Shown: one piece after another, positions 33,358 through 43,555 of the stretch | How the letters are laid out: each line of letters starts with the position of its first letter | Numbering within the stretch: the stretch's first letter is position 1 | From: Sabethes cyaneus | Taxonomy: Eukaryota > Arthropoda > Insecta > Diptera > Culicidae | DNA length: 64,000 nucleotides | Assembly (NCBI RefSeq): GCF_943734655.1 | Contig: NC_071354.1 | Location: 173,572,411-173,636,410, forward strand | Direction of reading: 5' to 3' | The notes under the pieces: generated by a model | Told to the model about the DNA's origin: nothing | Databases searched by the model: none | The model's input: the letters and a program-made list of their open reading frames with translations, nothing else | Position numbers and translations under genes: made by a program

Positions 33358-34360
33358 TGTATTGATACCCCTCCCCTCTTTAGAAAGGGAATTATGATCC
33401 CTCTCCCCTTTAAGAGGGGGGACTTCCATACAAATGAAATACAAATTTCCTCCTATCTCGAGAACTAATCAAGCAAATGGTACCAAATTTGGCACGTGGG
33501 GGTTTTAGGAGGCAAGAATTATTTTTATGTATTAGGACCCCTCCCCTGTTTAGGAGGGGGGACTCCCATACAAATGAAACAAAAATTTACTCATAACTTG
33601 AAAACTAATCAAGCAAATGGAATCAAATTTGGCATGTGGGGTTTTTCGGAGGCAAGAACTTTTTCTATAATGAATTAGGAACCCTCCCCTGTTTAGGAGC
33701 GGGGGTTCCCATATAAATGAAATACAAATTTCCGCATAACTCGAGAACTAATCAAGCAAATGGAATCAAATTTGGCATGTAAGGGACTTTGGAGTTTTGA
33801 TTTTATTTTATGATGCTTAGAGATCTGTGGTAGGGGGATGAAGACTCTCATACAAATAAAACAGAAATTTTTGCGTAACTCAAAAACTAATCGAACTCGA
33901 GAAATTCGAGACTCTACCATAAAGCATTAGTCAATAACAAGACCACAAAAACTATTCACTAGAAAGTAACACTAGATCGTTTGGGCGAGACGACCGCGAG
34001 TGTTGCCGACGACCACCGCCGGGGGTGAGACCAACTCCCCTCAGAAATCACCACTATCTAGGTTTATTTGTTTTCCTAGGTCTACTGGCCTCTATTACTT
34101 TCCTTCAGTTGGGTCCGAACGAGCGATAGCGAGTAAGGAGAGGATTACCCCTGCGAAATGGTAAGGCGACTTAAATACATGCATACCTTACCTGGGACGC
34201 TTTCATAGTTACGTAACTGCCAAAATGAATCATCTAAGGTTGAACTCCTCAGAAACTTGCAAAACTCGAAAATGTGACAATGATCATCCGAGATTCATGA
34301 TACCTATATGTACAACACAGTTTAATTTGTGGCAATACGAAGTTTGTCGGGTCAGCTAGT
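33358..34360 (-). mobile_element. Composite repeat family, minus copy
   Basis: On the minus strand this begins ACTAGCTGACCCGACAAACT at 34,360, the same start as the copy at 46,055. It includes the block around CCAGTAGACCTAGGAAAAC (near 34,073-34,092) and AACACTCGCGGTCGTCTCGC, then passes into three or four 145-bp-type units between 33,900 and 33,358. The GACA-rich end is missing, so this copy is 3'-truncated. No coding frame was recognised. Confidence 0.75.
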
Positions 34361-34419
34361 TAGAAATAAAATCAAACCTGAAACAGAATTTAAAGTTTTT
34401 ATTTGAAATTGGACTTGGA

Positions 34420-35262
34420 CTTTGTTCGTTTTTCTCGCTTCCTCTATCTGTTTTCTCTCGCGTTATTCTTCTTTTCTTCTTTGGGTTCTGTTCTGTCTTG
34501 TTTTCTGTTCCGTCCCTCTATTTCTGGACGCTGATAAATCTTTTTGTTTACTCTCTACTTTGTTGTTTCGTTTTTCGACTCATTCCTGAGTCCTAAGTTT
34601 CTTCTGTTTGGATTTTCGTTTTTCTTCTTCCGTTTTTCCTCCATTTTACCTCCTTTTCTGTCACGCTTTTATTATTTTCTGTCGCGTTGCGACTTTTTTT
34701 CGGTCCCGGTTTTCGTCTTTTTTCGTCGTCGCTTTTTAACTCGTTTCTATCCCGTTTTTCGCTGTTTCTTTGGTTCGTCTGTTTCGTTCTTTTTCTTATT
34801 ATGTTCAGCATTTTCTTCTTTTCTGTCCCGTTCTGTTTTTTATTTTCATATTATCCCTTCTGTCTTCCGTTTTCATTTTTCTCTACCCATTTTTTTGTGT
34901 CTTATTTTCCTCTTTTTCTGTTCTTGTTTCTCCATTTTGTTGCTCCCGTATTTTCTATCCCGTTTCCTTCTTCTCCTTTATTGTCACATTTTTTCTATTT
35001 CTGTCCTTATCCTCATTTTCCTTCTCGTTTTCTTCGTTTTCTTTAGGGTTCATCCTTCTTTTTTCTCATTTTTCTTCTTTCTCTTCTGTTCTTTATCTTT
35101 TTCTGTCCAGTCATCTCGTTTTTCTTTTTCTATTCCGTTTTCTTATTTTCCACGTTCTTTACTCTTTTCATGGTCCGTTTTCCCTCCCATTCTGTCACGT
35201 TTTTTCTTTCGTTTTTCTCTTTTGCGTTTTTCCTGTTTTTCTATCTTCTATGTTCGAAAACA
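34420..35262. repeat. Polypyrimidine tract of about 840 bp
   Basis: The plus strand is overwhelmingly T and C, a degenerate mix of blocks such as TTTTTC, TTCTGTCCCG and CGTTTTTC. This creates long Phe/Ser/Leu frames on the plus strand and Lys/Arg/Glu frames on the minus strand that are composition artefacts, not genes. It starts just after the composite repeat and runs up to the TIR element at 35,268. Confidence 0.8.
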
Positions 35263-35267
35263 GACAC

Positions 35268-36269
35268 CCCAAGTAACAGCGGTAGCTGAATTGCAAGAGC
35301 AATGGCTGTTTACGGGTTGGTTTAAAGCGATCAAAGCTGCATAAAGTAAGCACTTAAATGGTGTTTAAATAAGCGATGTTTAAGCTACTTTAAGTTTCTC
35401 GAACCAGTTCTCTCCCAAAAGCTGATAAACAAGCTTAATAGCGGATTTTTCTGCTAAACAATCTGCTTCTCAACAGCCATAAACATCAAACCGTTTTACA
35501 GCTGCTGAAAGGTGTTAAAGTGTAGAGTGGAAGCTTTCATTAGGCCCACAGCTTTCAAACTACTTTAAGGCTGCTCAAGGGTGTTAAAGTGGCTTTACAA
35601 ACTTCCAACAAGTTTTCTTTCTCACAGCACACATACTGTCAGATCATAGAATTTCGCAATTCGACTGACAGCAAAATTTTGTCAATTATTAACATTATCG
35701 ACTACTTCACGCTAGGCGGGCTAGGCTTCAGGTGTAAAGATATTCTCACTGTCTGTTCTGCAGATGCAAATGTAGCGGATCATACGGTGAGTGCTTATGG
35801 ATCAAAAGATGGCGGGTTCAATTCCCGGAAAAAAGACAATGCATTTTTAATTAGTTTAGCTTACTTCGACAAATTAAAGTTTTCGAATTAAAATAATCGC
35901 GTTCACGGCAAAATAAAAATGACGCGTTCCCTAGCGCGTTCCACTTTTTTAAATTTAAAAACAGATTTTTTTTACTGCATAAAGGTTGATGAAGCGTTTA
36001 TTAAGCAAATGGAAGAGCAGACTGCAAAACTATTCCCGTTCTAACAATAGAATTGACAGCATTGCGCATTGGCTATTTAAAAGCGCAAAAAAATTTCTAT
36101 CAAGCTTCATTGCAGCTTCGAAAGCAGCTATTAATTAGCCTGAAGCTTGATAAAATCGCCAGATTTAGATGCTTAAGGTTTTTATTTCTAAACCTAAACC
36201 ATAGATCAGCCACAGGTTGAATAAAATCAGCTATAAAAGCGTTTGATCAGCCTGAAATTGTTACTTGGG
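35268..36269. mobile_element. TIR element with CCCAAGTAACA ends
   Basis: The left end reads CCCAAGTAACAGC at 35,268, and the right end is its complement (GTTACTTGGG, 36,260-36,269). Interior AT-rich repeats such as TAAAGC / GCTTTA and TTTAAGCTACTTTAAG occur in both orientations. A related element with CCCAAATAGCC and CCCAGGTAACC ends lies at 46,215-47,845. A B-box-like GGTTCAATTCC near 35,817 is probably chance. No transposase; the target duplication is unclear. Confidence 0.6.
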
Positions 36270-36289
36270 ATGCAGCCCAGTCTCACACC

Positions 36290-36530
36290 AGCCGCAACCC
36301 TTTATAGGGTCGGACAAGACGCCATCGTACCATACATGAGAACGCCTCCTACTGAGCCTCGGTAAGATGCACTAGCTTGTCAGGAACTCCTCTACGCCGA
36401 AGTGCGCCACATACGTTTCCGTGATTGAGTAAGTCTAACGCTTTTTCAAAGTCAACGAATACCAGTAGAAGAGATTCCTGGAATTCGTTGATCTGCTCCA
36501 ATAGAGCTCGAGTCATTTAATATCGGGACG
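36290..36530 (-). pseudogene. Non-LTR RT fragment of a second LINE family
   Basis: Minus-strand translation gives RALLEQINEFQES, LLLVFVDFEKALDLLNH, then GNVCGALRRRGVPDKLVHL near 36,370-36,515. FVDFEKAFD-type blocks carry the first catalytic Asp of non-LTR reverse transcriptases. The wording differs from both RTE families here (FIDFKAAYDTV and FVDFKAAYDSV). Only about 75 residues are recognisable, with no flanking domains, so it is a dead fragment. Confidence 0.75.
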
Positions 36531-36639
36531 CAGTGCTTATTTAACTGCTGCCCTCCTAATGGTTGGATCTGTAATGTGTGTTGAAAAGTTCATTTTAATT
36601 TTGTTTCAAGGAAGTTGTACTTGATGGAAGCCGTGAACC

Positions 36640-37200
36640 GAAAATGAATTTTGGACACTCACCTCAAAAATCCGTCGTGGTTAGATTCAAAATTCGCGAT
36701 GTCGTTGAAGTTGACACAAATGAAGTTGAAGTTGAAGTTCACAAATATTTTCATGACCAAGCGTCGTAATAGGTCTAAGTATCGATAGCTGCATTTGAAT
36801 ATGTTGAGAAAGATTCGGACCAATTCAGGGCTGTCGGCAATAAATTCAATGCCAGTCAAAGCACCGTGGGAAGGAATCATCTGCGAGAAGGATTTCTGAT
36901 CGCTTCGGGCCAGCAAGCAACTAACTAGTACACTGAAGTAAAATCTAGGGGTCAAAAGTCGTGCCCGAAAGTTGTACAATTAGGTTCTTAGGAAGTATGA
37001 AGGGAGCATCCTCATGGACGATGAAATGTACGTGAAGATGGATTATGGGCAGCTTTCTGGATAAAAGTTCTATAAAACCACTGGTCGAGGTGGTTGTGAT
37101 ATTCCATAATTTGCTACCCTGTGCGACTGACTCGCGGGAAGCTTTCAGCCAAACTCCTGTCACTTTCTCTGTACCAAGTCCCCTTTAGTCACCAATTTTA
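36640..37200 (+). pseudogene. Tc1/mariner-superfamily transposase remnant
   Basis: Broken frames read AINSMPVKAPWEGIICEKDF near 36,838, SRARKLYN near 36,957, then KYEGSILMDDEMYVKMDYG near 36,992-37,048. The MDDE-Y-VK-D-GQ pattern is the second catalytic-Asp block of mosquito IS630/Tc1/mariner transposases. A stop follows in QLSG-KFYKTTGRGG, and the frame decays afterwards. Terminal repeats were not found. Confidence 0.7.
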
Positions 37201-37529
37201 CAAGCTATTTGCCAAAAATTTGGTCGAATAAGAGCCAATTTACACAGTAACAATGGTTGCTAATTGTGTCCCGTACCGCTGGAATGTGTTATTATTTCAG
37301 GTCAATTATAGATTATTCACATTGTTGGTACAATCGTCAAATAATTCTTTTTTGTTAAATTGGAATTAGTTAACTCTCATAAACAACCTGTAAGGAAATC
37401 ATTCTCCCTTTTGTAATGTGACGAGCTAAAACAGAAATTACTACTTGTTCTAAAATTTTTGTTGGGACACGCATATTGTATCCAGTATCTACTATATCTT
37501 GTCATTAATACTGTAGGTCTATGAGCATT

Positions 37530-37927
37530 ATTTTCTGAAGTCAATGGTCATGATATCCAACGTTTTAACGTTTTCAAACTATTGACCTTTGACTTATCTC
37601 GACTCAATCTTCATAGGTGTTGACATTAGGCTTGGCTTAGCTTTTTTCCAAATTAACCTAAATATGCTATCGTCATGGCCTTTACCGAGCTCAACCTTTA
37701 TATGGTTAGACCAAGGACTTTGTCTCTCTCAACCCTAATTCCCATTGGCCATGGTCTTTTATCGGCTCAATCTTAATATACATTGGGCACTGGTTTTACC
37801 CGGTTTAATCTTACTTCTCACTACCTCTTACAATCCTCCATTCCCACTCTCAACCCGAATTTGCGTTGACCATAGTGTTTTCCTGATTCAACTTTTATGT
37901 GCGTTGTCCATGGTCTTTTGCCGATTC
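37530..37927. repeat. Degenerate minisatellite, about 45-55-bp period
   Basis: Variants of a pattern CATTGGCCATGGTCTTTTAC then CGATTCAATCTTAATAT recur about seven times between 37,530 and 37,927, with strong divergence. No coding meaning was seen. It abuts the long foldback-containing element. Confidence 0.55.
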
Positions 37928-40052
37928 AATTAGGGTTTGTTGCTGCTTCGTATCTAATTGCCGTCGTAGTAAGTAAAGCCATTCTAAGTTTTGTCATTTG
38001 TTCGATTTAATGAATACTCCAAAAGTTCTTGTGCTGATTTGACTAAAACACACTTACCTTCCGATCCGTGAACTTTGAAATCACTGAAAAGCGATTATTA
38101 AAGCATATTATTGAAATTACGCAACTAAATTTATTTCTTAAATTCGTCGTACCGTTTTATAATTCGTCCATCAAAATTTTTCATCGTCCGAACTAAAAAT
38201 CACTACAATGTTTACGAAGCTAACGCGCATGTATTTGTGTAGGATGGCACACCGTGGGATGAAACCCAAATCTAGGTGGACAAAAGTTATTACGCTTAAA
38301 CCGTTAGTTCTAGGTATAAAGTATCTTCGGGGAAAATTTGTTATTTCAACTTCCGCATTTTTGTCTGTATATGGCGTTAGGGTGACCATCATAGTAGGCA
38401 TGTGCAAAATATAAACTTTTTTATGGTTGAAGTTAGCTGAATAAAATGTTCTGTAAAGTTAAAGAACATTAAATTTTGAGTAACTTTGCTAAAGAAATGA
38501 AAGCCCTATGTTTTATAGTTGATGGACTGGGGAAATTTAAAAATTTTTGGTCGGGGTGGACCTAAAAATCCGTTTTTCCTTAATATCTCCTTTCGTGTTC
38601 AATTCTCACAAATTATGCCTTCTGAGCACTTTCACATCCCTTGAAAACGCACATTTTGTTTGAAGGAATCAGGTCGCTATCTCCTTCGTTTTCTAAAAAA
38701 ATATGCTTTTTTCAAATGTCAACAACATAAAAACTGCTCAAAAGCAGCACATGAAATTTTGTATGGATGTTTAGTAATATATTGGCCACCGAAAATAATT
38801 GAGATAGAATCGGTCCAGGTCGGCCTTTTTTTGCTAGACCGTATTGAATATGAAGTAAAAATTACCGTTTTACTTACCAAAATCACAATTTTTACGGTAA
38901 TAAGATGGATTAAAAAACAAAAATAATTCTAAATATTTGTATTTAACTTAATCATGCAAATAAAAATACAAATAGAAACTACAAATAAATATTTTTCCAT
39001 CCATCTTATTACCGTAAAAATTGTGATTTTGGTAAGTAAAACGGTAATTTTTGCTTCATATTTAATACGGTCTAGCAAAAAAGGGCCGACCTGGACCGAT
39101 GCGATCTCAATTAATTTTGGTGGCCAATATATTACTTAACATCCATACAAAATCTCATGTGCTGCTTTTGAGCAGTTTTTACGTTATTGACATTTGAAAA
39201 AAGCATATTTTCTTAGAAAAACTGTCTGTAGCTTCAGAACCGAAGGAGATAGCGACCTGATTCCTTCAAACAAAATGTGCGTTTTATATAGATGTGAAAG
39301 TGCTCAGAAGGCATGATTTGATGGAAATGAACACGAAAGGAGATATTAAGGAAAAACGTATTTTTTAGGTCCACCTCGACCAAAAAACTTTAAATTGCCT
39401 TAGTCCATCAACCATAAAAGATAGGGCTTTCATTTCTTCAGTAAAGTTACTCAAAATTTAATGTTCTTTAACTTTGCAGAACATTTTATTCAGCTAACTT
39501 CAACCATAAAAAAGTTTATATTTTGCACATGCCTACTATGATGGTCACCCTAACGCCATATACAGCAAAAAATGCGGAAGTTGAAATAACAAATTTTCTC
39601 CGAAGATACTTTATACCTAGAACTAACGGTTTAAGCGTAATTACTTTTGTCCACCTAGATTTGGGTTTCATCCCACGGTGCGGCATGACAAATGTTAATC
39701 TGCAAAATTTCTGCAGGTCAGGCAAGTTTTCCTGGCTGCAGAATAACGACAATGCCTTGCGTGAGTTATTTTAATTTACGAAAGACGGAAATTAAAACGA
39801 TTAGTCGACATTTTCTTCTTCGTCGCTCGAAAAAACGTAGGAAATTTGGCTGGTAGGACTTCTTTAATGATAAAAAGTATTTAAATAGATCTCAGCTCAC
39901 TTTGATTGATCGCGTATGATAGACAACAAACTAAAATATTAGGGAATAACTAGTTTTGCATTGTGTGTCATAAAAATGCTGATATTTTCAATAATTTATG
40001 TTGGATAGGACGGGAATAGGCAATTACGGCGAAGCAGCAACATACCATATCT
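37928..40052 (+). mobile_element. Long-form MITE carrying a nested foldback insertion
   Basis: The ends are inverted repeats. The left runs AGGGTTTGTTGCTGCTTCG into TAATTGCC, and the right, on the other strand, GGTATGTTGCTGCTTCG into TAATTGCC. The outer 320 bp on the left and 370 bp on the right match the short form at 32,647-33,274 in reverse orientation. The middle is the palindromic insertion at 38,249-39,681. No coding capacity. Confidence 0.78.
38249..39681. mobile_element. 1.43-kb foldback element nested in a MITE
   Basis: Two arms of about 660-680 bp (38,249-38,908 and 38,998-39,681) are inverted copies around a loop of about 90 bp. The ends read ACACCGTGGGATGAAACCC and its complement. 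Both arms encode the same frame on opposite strands (GMKPKSRWTKVITLKPL, two arm copies nearly identical), which is a consequence of the palindrome. GGC lies at each junction and may be a short target duplication. The empty site is preserved at about 32,980. Confidence 0.85.
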
Positions 40053-40259
40053 CAAAAAAAATTTAAATATATTTCAACAATATTCGAAAAAGTCATGTAG
40101 CGGGCCCCAAGGAACACCGAAATAATTCCGAAATCATGTAGCATATGACCATGACTTGTAGATATTATAAAAATAGAAAAGATTGTCGGGAAAATTACCA
40201 AATTTGGTAAAAAAACATAGAAAGATAATAAAGTCACGACCATTACAGTAAATTTTCGG

Positions 40260-40500
40260 GGTTTATCATCGTGCGTAAAAAATATTCGACCTGTTGGGAC
40301 GAGGGAATTTTGACTCTTTCTCTGGCGCCCTTCCCTAACACAGATATCAAATTGGTCTAGATTGATTATTAAATTGATACTTTGGTAGGAACTGTTGAGA
40401 CGAGGGAATTTTGTCACTCTTTGTGGTAAGCTTCCCAAGCAGAGACTTCAAATTGGTGTAGGTTTGAACGTCGTAATTCGTAAAGAACCTTCGACCTGTT
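40260..40500. repeat. Two more units of the 20.6-kb tandem family
   Basis: ACACAGATATCAAATTGGTC near 40,338 and AGAGACTTCAAATTGGTGTA near 40,441 lie about 101 bp apart. Both are preceded by CTCTTTCTGGC-like or CTCTTTGTGG-like sequence and followed by CTGTTGAGACGAGGGAATTT or a close variant. This matches the array at 20,600-20,960. Confidence 0.7.
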
Positions 40501-40799
40501 GGGACAAGAAGATTCTGTTACTTTTATCATAAAACACGTTAAAAATGTGGTGACGTCTTTTCCATTAAAACCAAGTACAGCAGTCCGCCGAATAACGCGG
40601 TTTCGAATAAGAACGTTTCCAATAAGGACGGTTTCGAGTGATTCCATTAACGCGGTTGAACGTCCTTATTGGAGTCTATGTAGCATATGGGAATTGACTT
40701 AATTGGTTCCAACATGGAATAACTCATGATCCTGACCGTATAAAAGGTTGGTGTCTTCGACAGAGTTGTTCAGTACATCAACGGGGTTTCATTGGATTA

Positions 40800-41750
40800 T
40801 AGTATTGCGGAATTGTCTTACTACATGGCGCTAGCTTATATGTAACACTGTTATACAGGCTATATCTTACGCTGCTGACTACCTAGAAAGTTGCGGTCTT
40901 CGGAAAGGTTGCTCAAATGACTGCCACCTTCAAGATGGCATGATAAATAGCGCAGAACTGACTCACTACGTGGCGCTAGTGTATATGTGATTTGTTCATA
41001 CAGCGCAAGATGCGCTGCTGACTATCTAGAAAGTTGCGGTCTTCGGGAAGGTTACTCAAATGACTGCCACCTTCAAGATAGTATGAAAAATAGCGCAGAA
41101 TTGACTCACTACGTGGTGCTAGCATATATGTAGCATTCTTATACAAGCTGTATCTTGCTCTGCTGGTTATCTAGAAAGTTGCGGTCTTCGGGAAGGTTAC
41201 TCATTTGACTGCCACCTTCAATATAGCATGTAAAATAGCGCAGAACTGACTCACTACGTGGCGCTAGTGCATACGTAATTATATTATACAAGCTGTATCT
41301 TGCGCTTCTGACTATCTAGAAAGTTGCGGTCTTCGGGAAGGTTATTAAAATGACTACCACCTTCAAGATGGCATGAGAAATAGCGCATTCTGGAGCGCAC
41401 CTTCCCAAAAACCGCAACTTTCTAGATAGTCAGCAGCGCAAGATACAGCCTTTCAAAGCATATCACATATACACTAGCGCCACGTAGTGAATCAGTTCTG
41501 CGCTACTTCCCATGCCATCTTGAAGATGGTAGTCATTTGAGTAACCTTCCCAAAGACCACAACATTCTAGCTAGATAGTCAGTAGCGCAAGATACAACCT
41601 GTCTAAGCATATACACTACACTAGCGCCACGTAGTGAGTCAGCTCTGCGTTATTTCCCATGTCATCTTGTAGGTGGTAGTCATTTGAGCAACCTTCCCGA
41701 AGACCACAACTTTCTAGATAGTCAGCAGCATAAGATACAGCCATCTTGCT
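40800..41750. repeat. Inverted array: four direct and three reversed 145-bp units
   Basis: AGAAAGTTGCGGTCTTCGG occurs near 40,885, 41,029, 41,173 and 41,318 in direct orientation. Its complement occurs near 41,410, 41,557 and 41,703. Each unit also holds GACTGCCACCTTCAA, GCGCAGAACTGACTCACTAC and GTGGCGCTAG. The turn lies near 41,380-41,395, so the locus could fold into a hairpin about 400 bp long. No coding function was seen. Confidence 0.85.
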
Positions 41751-41752
41751 CA

Positions 41753-41755
<3 letters not shown>

Positions 41756-41810
<55 letters not shown>
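41756..41810. repeat. CT dinucleotide microsatellite
   Basis: A near-perfect CT run of about 27 repeats. It continues into degenerate pyrimidine-rich sequence to about 41,980. The run starts at the end of the inverted 145-bp array. The Ser/Leu-rich frames over it are artefacts. Confidence 0.95.
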
Positions 41811-41816
<6 letters not shown>

Positions 41817-43428
41817 TTTTCTCTTTCTCCCACCCCCCTCGCACTCGCTTTCTTTTTCTCTCGTTTTCTTTCTCTTGGTCTCACTCTCTTGCTCTAGGTC
41901 TCGCTCTCTTTTTCTTGGCCTTGCCCTCTTTATCTGTCTTGGTCTCGCTCTTTCTGTCTGGTTAGGTCTCCTTTTCTCGCTCGCGTCCATTCTAACTTTT
42001 AAATACCTTCACTCCTTCTACCTCTCTCTATCATAAACCTTCACCCCATCATCCACTCATCCATCTCCAACATACAAATCGACCATCCACACCCCACCAC
42101 ACGCGTACCAATTTAAATAACAATTCGGCCACTCCATCCCTTATTCATTGCTCTTACTTGACACCTCTTACCGTTCCTTGTTTCGTCACCTAGTAATTTT
42201 TTATTCCTGAAATTTGGCCCTGACCTCTTTGTCCCCCTACCTTTTCCAATGATCGATTTTTGTTCACACTGTATTTGTTATAAATAGCTTTTGGTACATT
42301 CCATCCACACAGTCAATTACTATAACAATTACAATTACAATTTGTTGCACTTGCACTGGCCATTGGTCAAAAATACTTTTTGAGAGTGTTATCAATGATC
42401 AACAGATGATTCACACCTACAATCAATTGGGTGAAATTTTAGATTCCTGAAACGTCAACTGCAGTAACTTGCCCAAATTGTCTCGATATCAAAACATATT
42501 AGTTTACTTACGTTTTTCGTCATCGTGTGATGTCATCATTGGCCAATGTTGTGTCCAACGCTCTATTTATGGAACGCACAGGTCCAGAAGCAAAAAAATA
42601 CAACAGCTACACGCAGAATTTAGAAACCACAGAATAGGAAAAAATATTCTAAGCGCATCAATTCTAAATCAAAACGTCTGGAAAGTCTTATAATAGCAAC
42701 AATAATGTGTAATAGGTATTAAAACTAACTCTAAGGTAGAGTGTGACATTTCGTAGTCTCTGTACACCTGCGGTTTATGGGCAAGTCAGGACAATTCAAG
42801 ACAACATATACTAACCGTACGGTAAAAATAGAGTATATCCTGGAAAATTGGAATGCGTAGTCACCCCACGTTGCAATAGATTCCCCAGGCTTTTTTACGA
42901 ATCAAAAATAAAACAAAAATAAGGGCGGTTAATTCCAGAATCGACGTATTCCGGCCATAAATCATATAGCCGATTGGAAAACCTTGATAAAAAACGTCAT
43001 GGAAATTATAGGAATTTCAATATAATCCAACAAACAAAATAATTCGATCAACCACTACATAAAATATGTTCTTGCTTGCCTGAATAATTAGGATATTTAT
43101 CGATGGATGGTCCCGTTTAGCAACAAAGTCAAGCAAATCGGATAGAAGCGGTATCATTACATGTGTTTCGAAATTTTGCCAAATGATTCACAGCTGAGTC
43201 GGTCCAGAGATCAATACTTTTGCTCAAATTCTGTTTCGGGCCCATTCGCCAAAACCCCATACATGCAGGCACCAGGGGATCCTACAGTAAAACGTGGCGT
43301 AGTGTGTACTCTGCTGCTGCGTGCCATGTGAGAATGCACAATACACAATTTGGATTGAATGCGCAGAGCAACACAGCGAATCCGATTTGAACTTCCAATA
43401 GACATCGCGGGTCTCGTGATTCTCAGGT
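41811..43428. other. No gene seen; flank of a candidate promoter
   Basis: Pyrimidine-rich to about 42,250, then mixed unassigned sequence. The 74-codon frame at 42,469-42,693 and the minus frames near 43,211-43,436 have no motif and overlap what may be the promoter at 43.4 kb. Confidence 0.45.
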
Positions 43429-43470
43429 TCAGTCATTCAGTGTTCGTCAGCCAGTAAAGTTCCGAAGTTC
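43429..43470 (+). promoter_or_regulatory. Candidate TATA-less core promoter with two Inr/DPE pairs
   Basis: Two initiator sequences TCAGT (43,429-43,433 and 43,437-43,441) lie 8 bp apart. Counting the A as +1, each has AGTTC exactly at +28 to +32 (43,458-43,462 and 43,466-43,470), which fits the insect downstream promoter element RGWYV. No TATA box is seen at -30. The paired spacing makes chance less likely but does not prove function. Confidence 0.5.
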
Positions 43471-43555
43471 GCCGCTCAGCGGAATCGATTCTCTATCAGT
43501 CGCTCTCTCGCTCTCAACTCAACGTTAGTGAATTTTTCGTGGGCAAATCGATAAG
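43431..43555 (+). other. Candidate non-coding first exon
   Basis: From the predicted start sites the sequence contains no ATG. It runs to AATCGATAAG at 43,555, followed by GTGCGT, a plausible splice donor. A TCGCTCTCTCGCTCTC stretch lies inside. This is the profile of a 5' untranslated first exon. No coding exon joined to it could be identified in the window, so the gene may lie to the right, beyond 64 kb. Confidence 0.4.

Noticed and set aside
34544..35344. 266-codon Phe/Ser/Leu-rich open frame
   Set aside because: It is produced by a T/C-only strand; overlapping frames are equally open and the residues mirror the base bias.
35765..35830. tRNA-like B box GGTTCAATTCC
   Set aside because: No acceptable cloverleaf could be drawn around it and it lies within a DNA element.
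38208..38414. Protein-like frame repeated at 39,516-39,752
   Set aside because: The duplicate frame results from the palindromic arms of a foldback element, not from conserved coding.
41684..42036. Ser/Leu-rich frames on the plus strand and an Arg/Glu-rich frame on the minus strand
   Set aside because: They translate a CT microsatellite and neighbouring inverted repeats.
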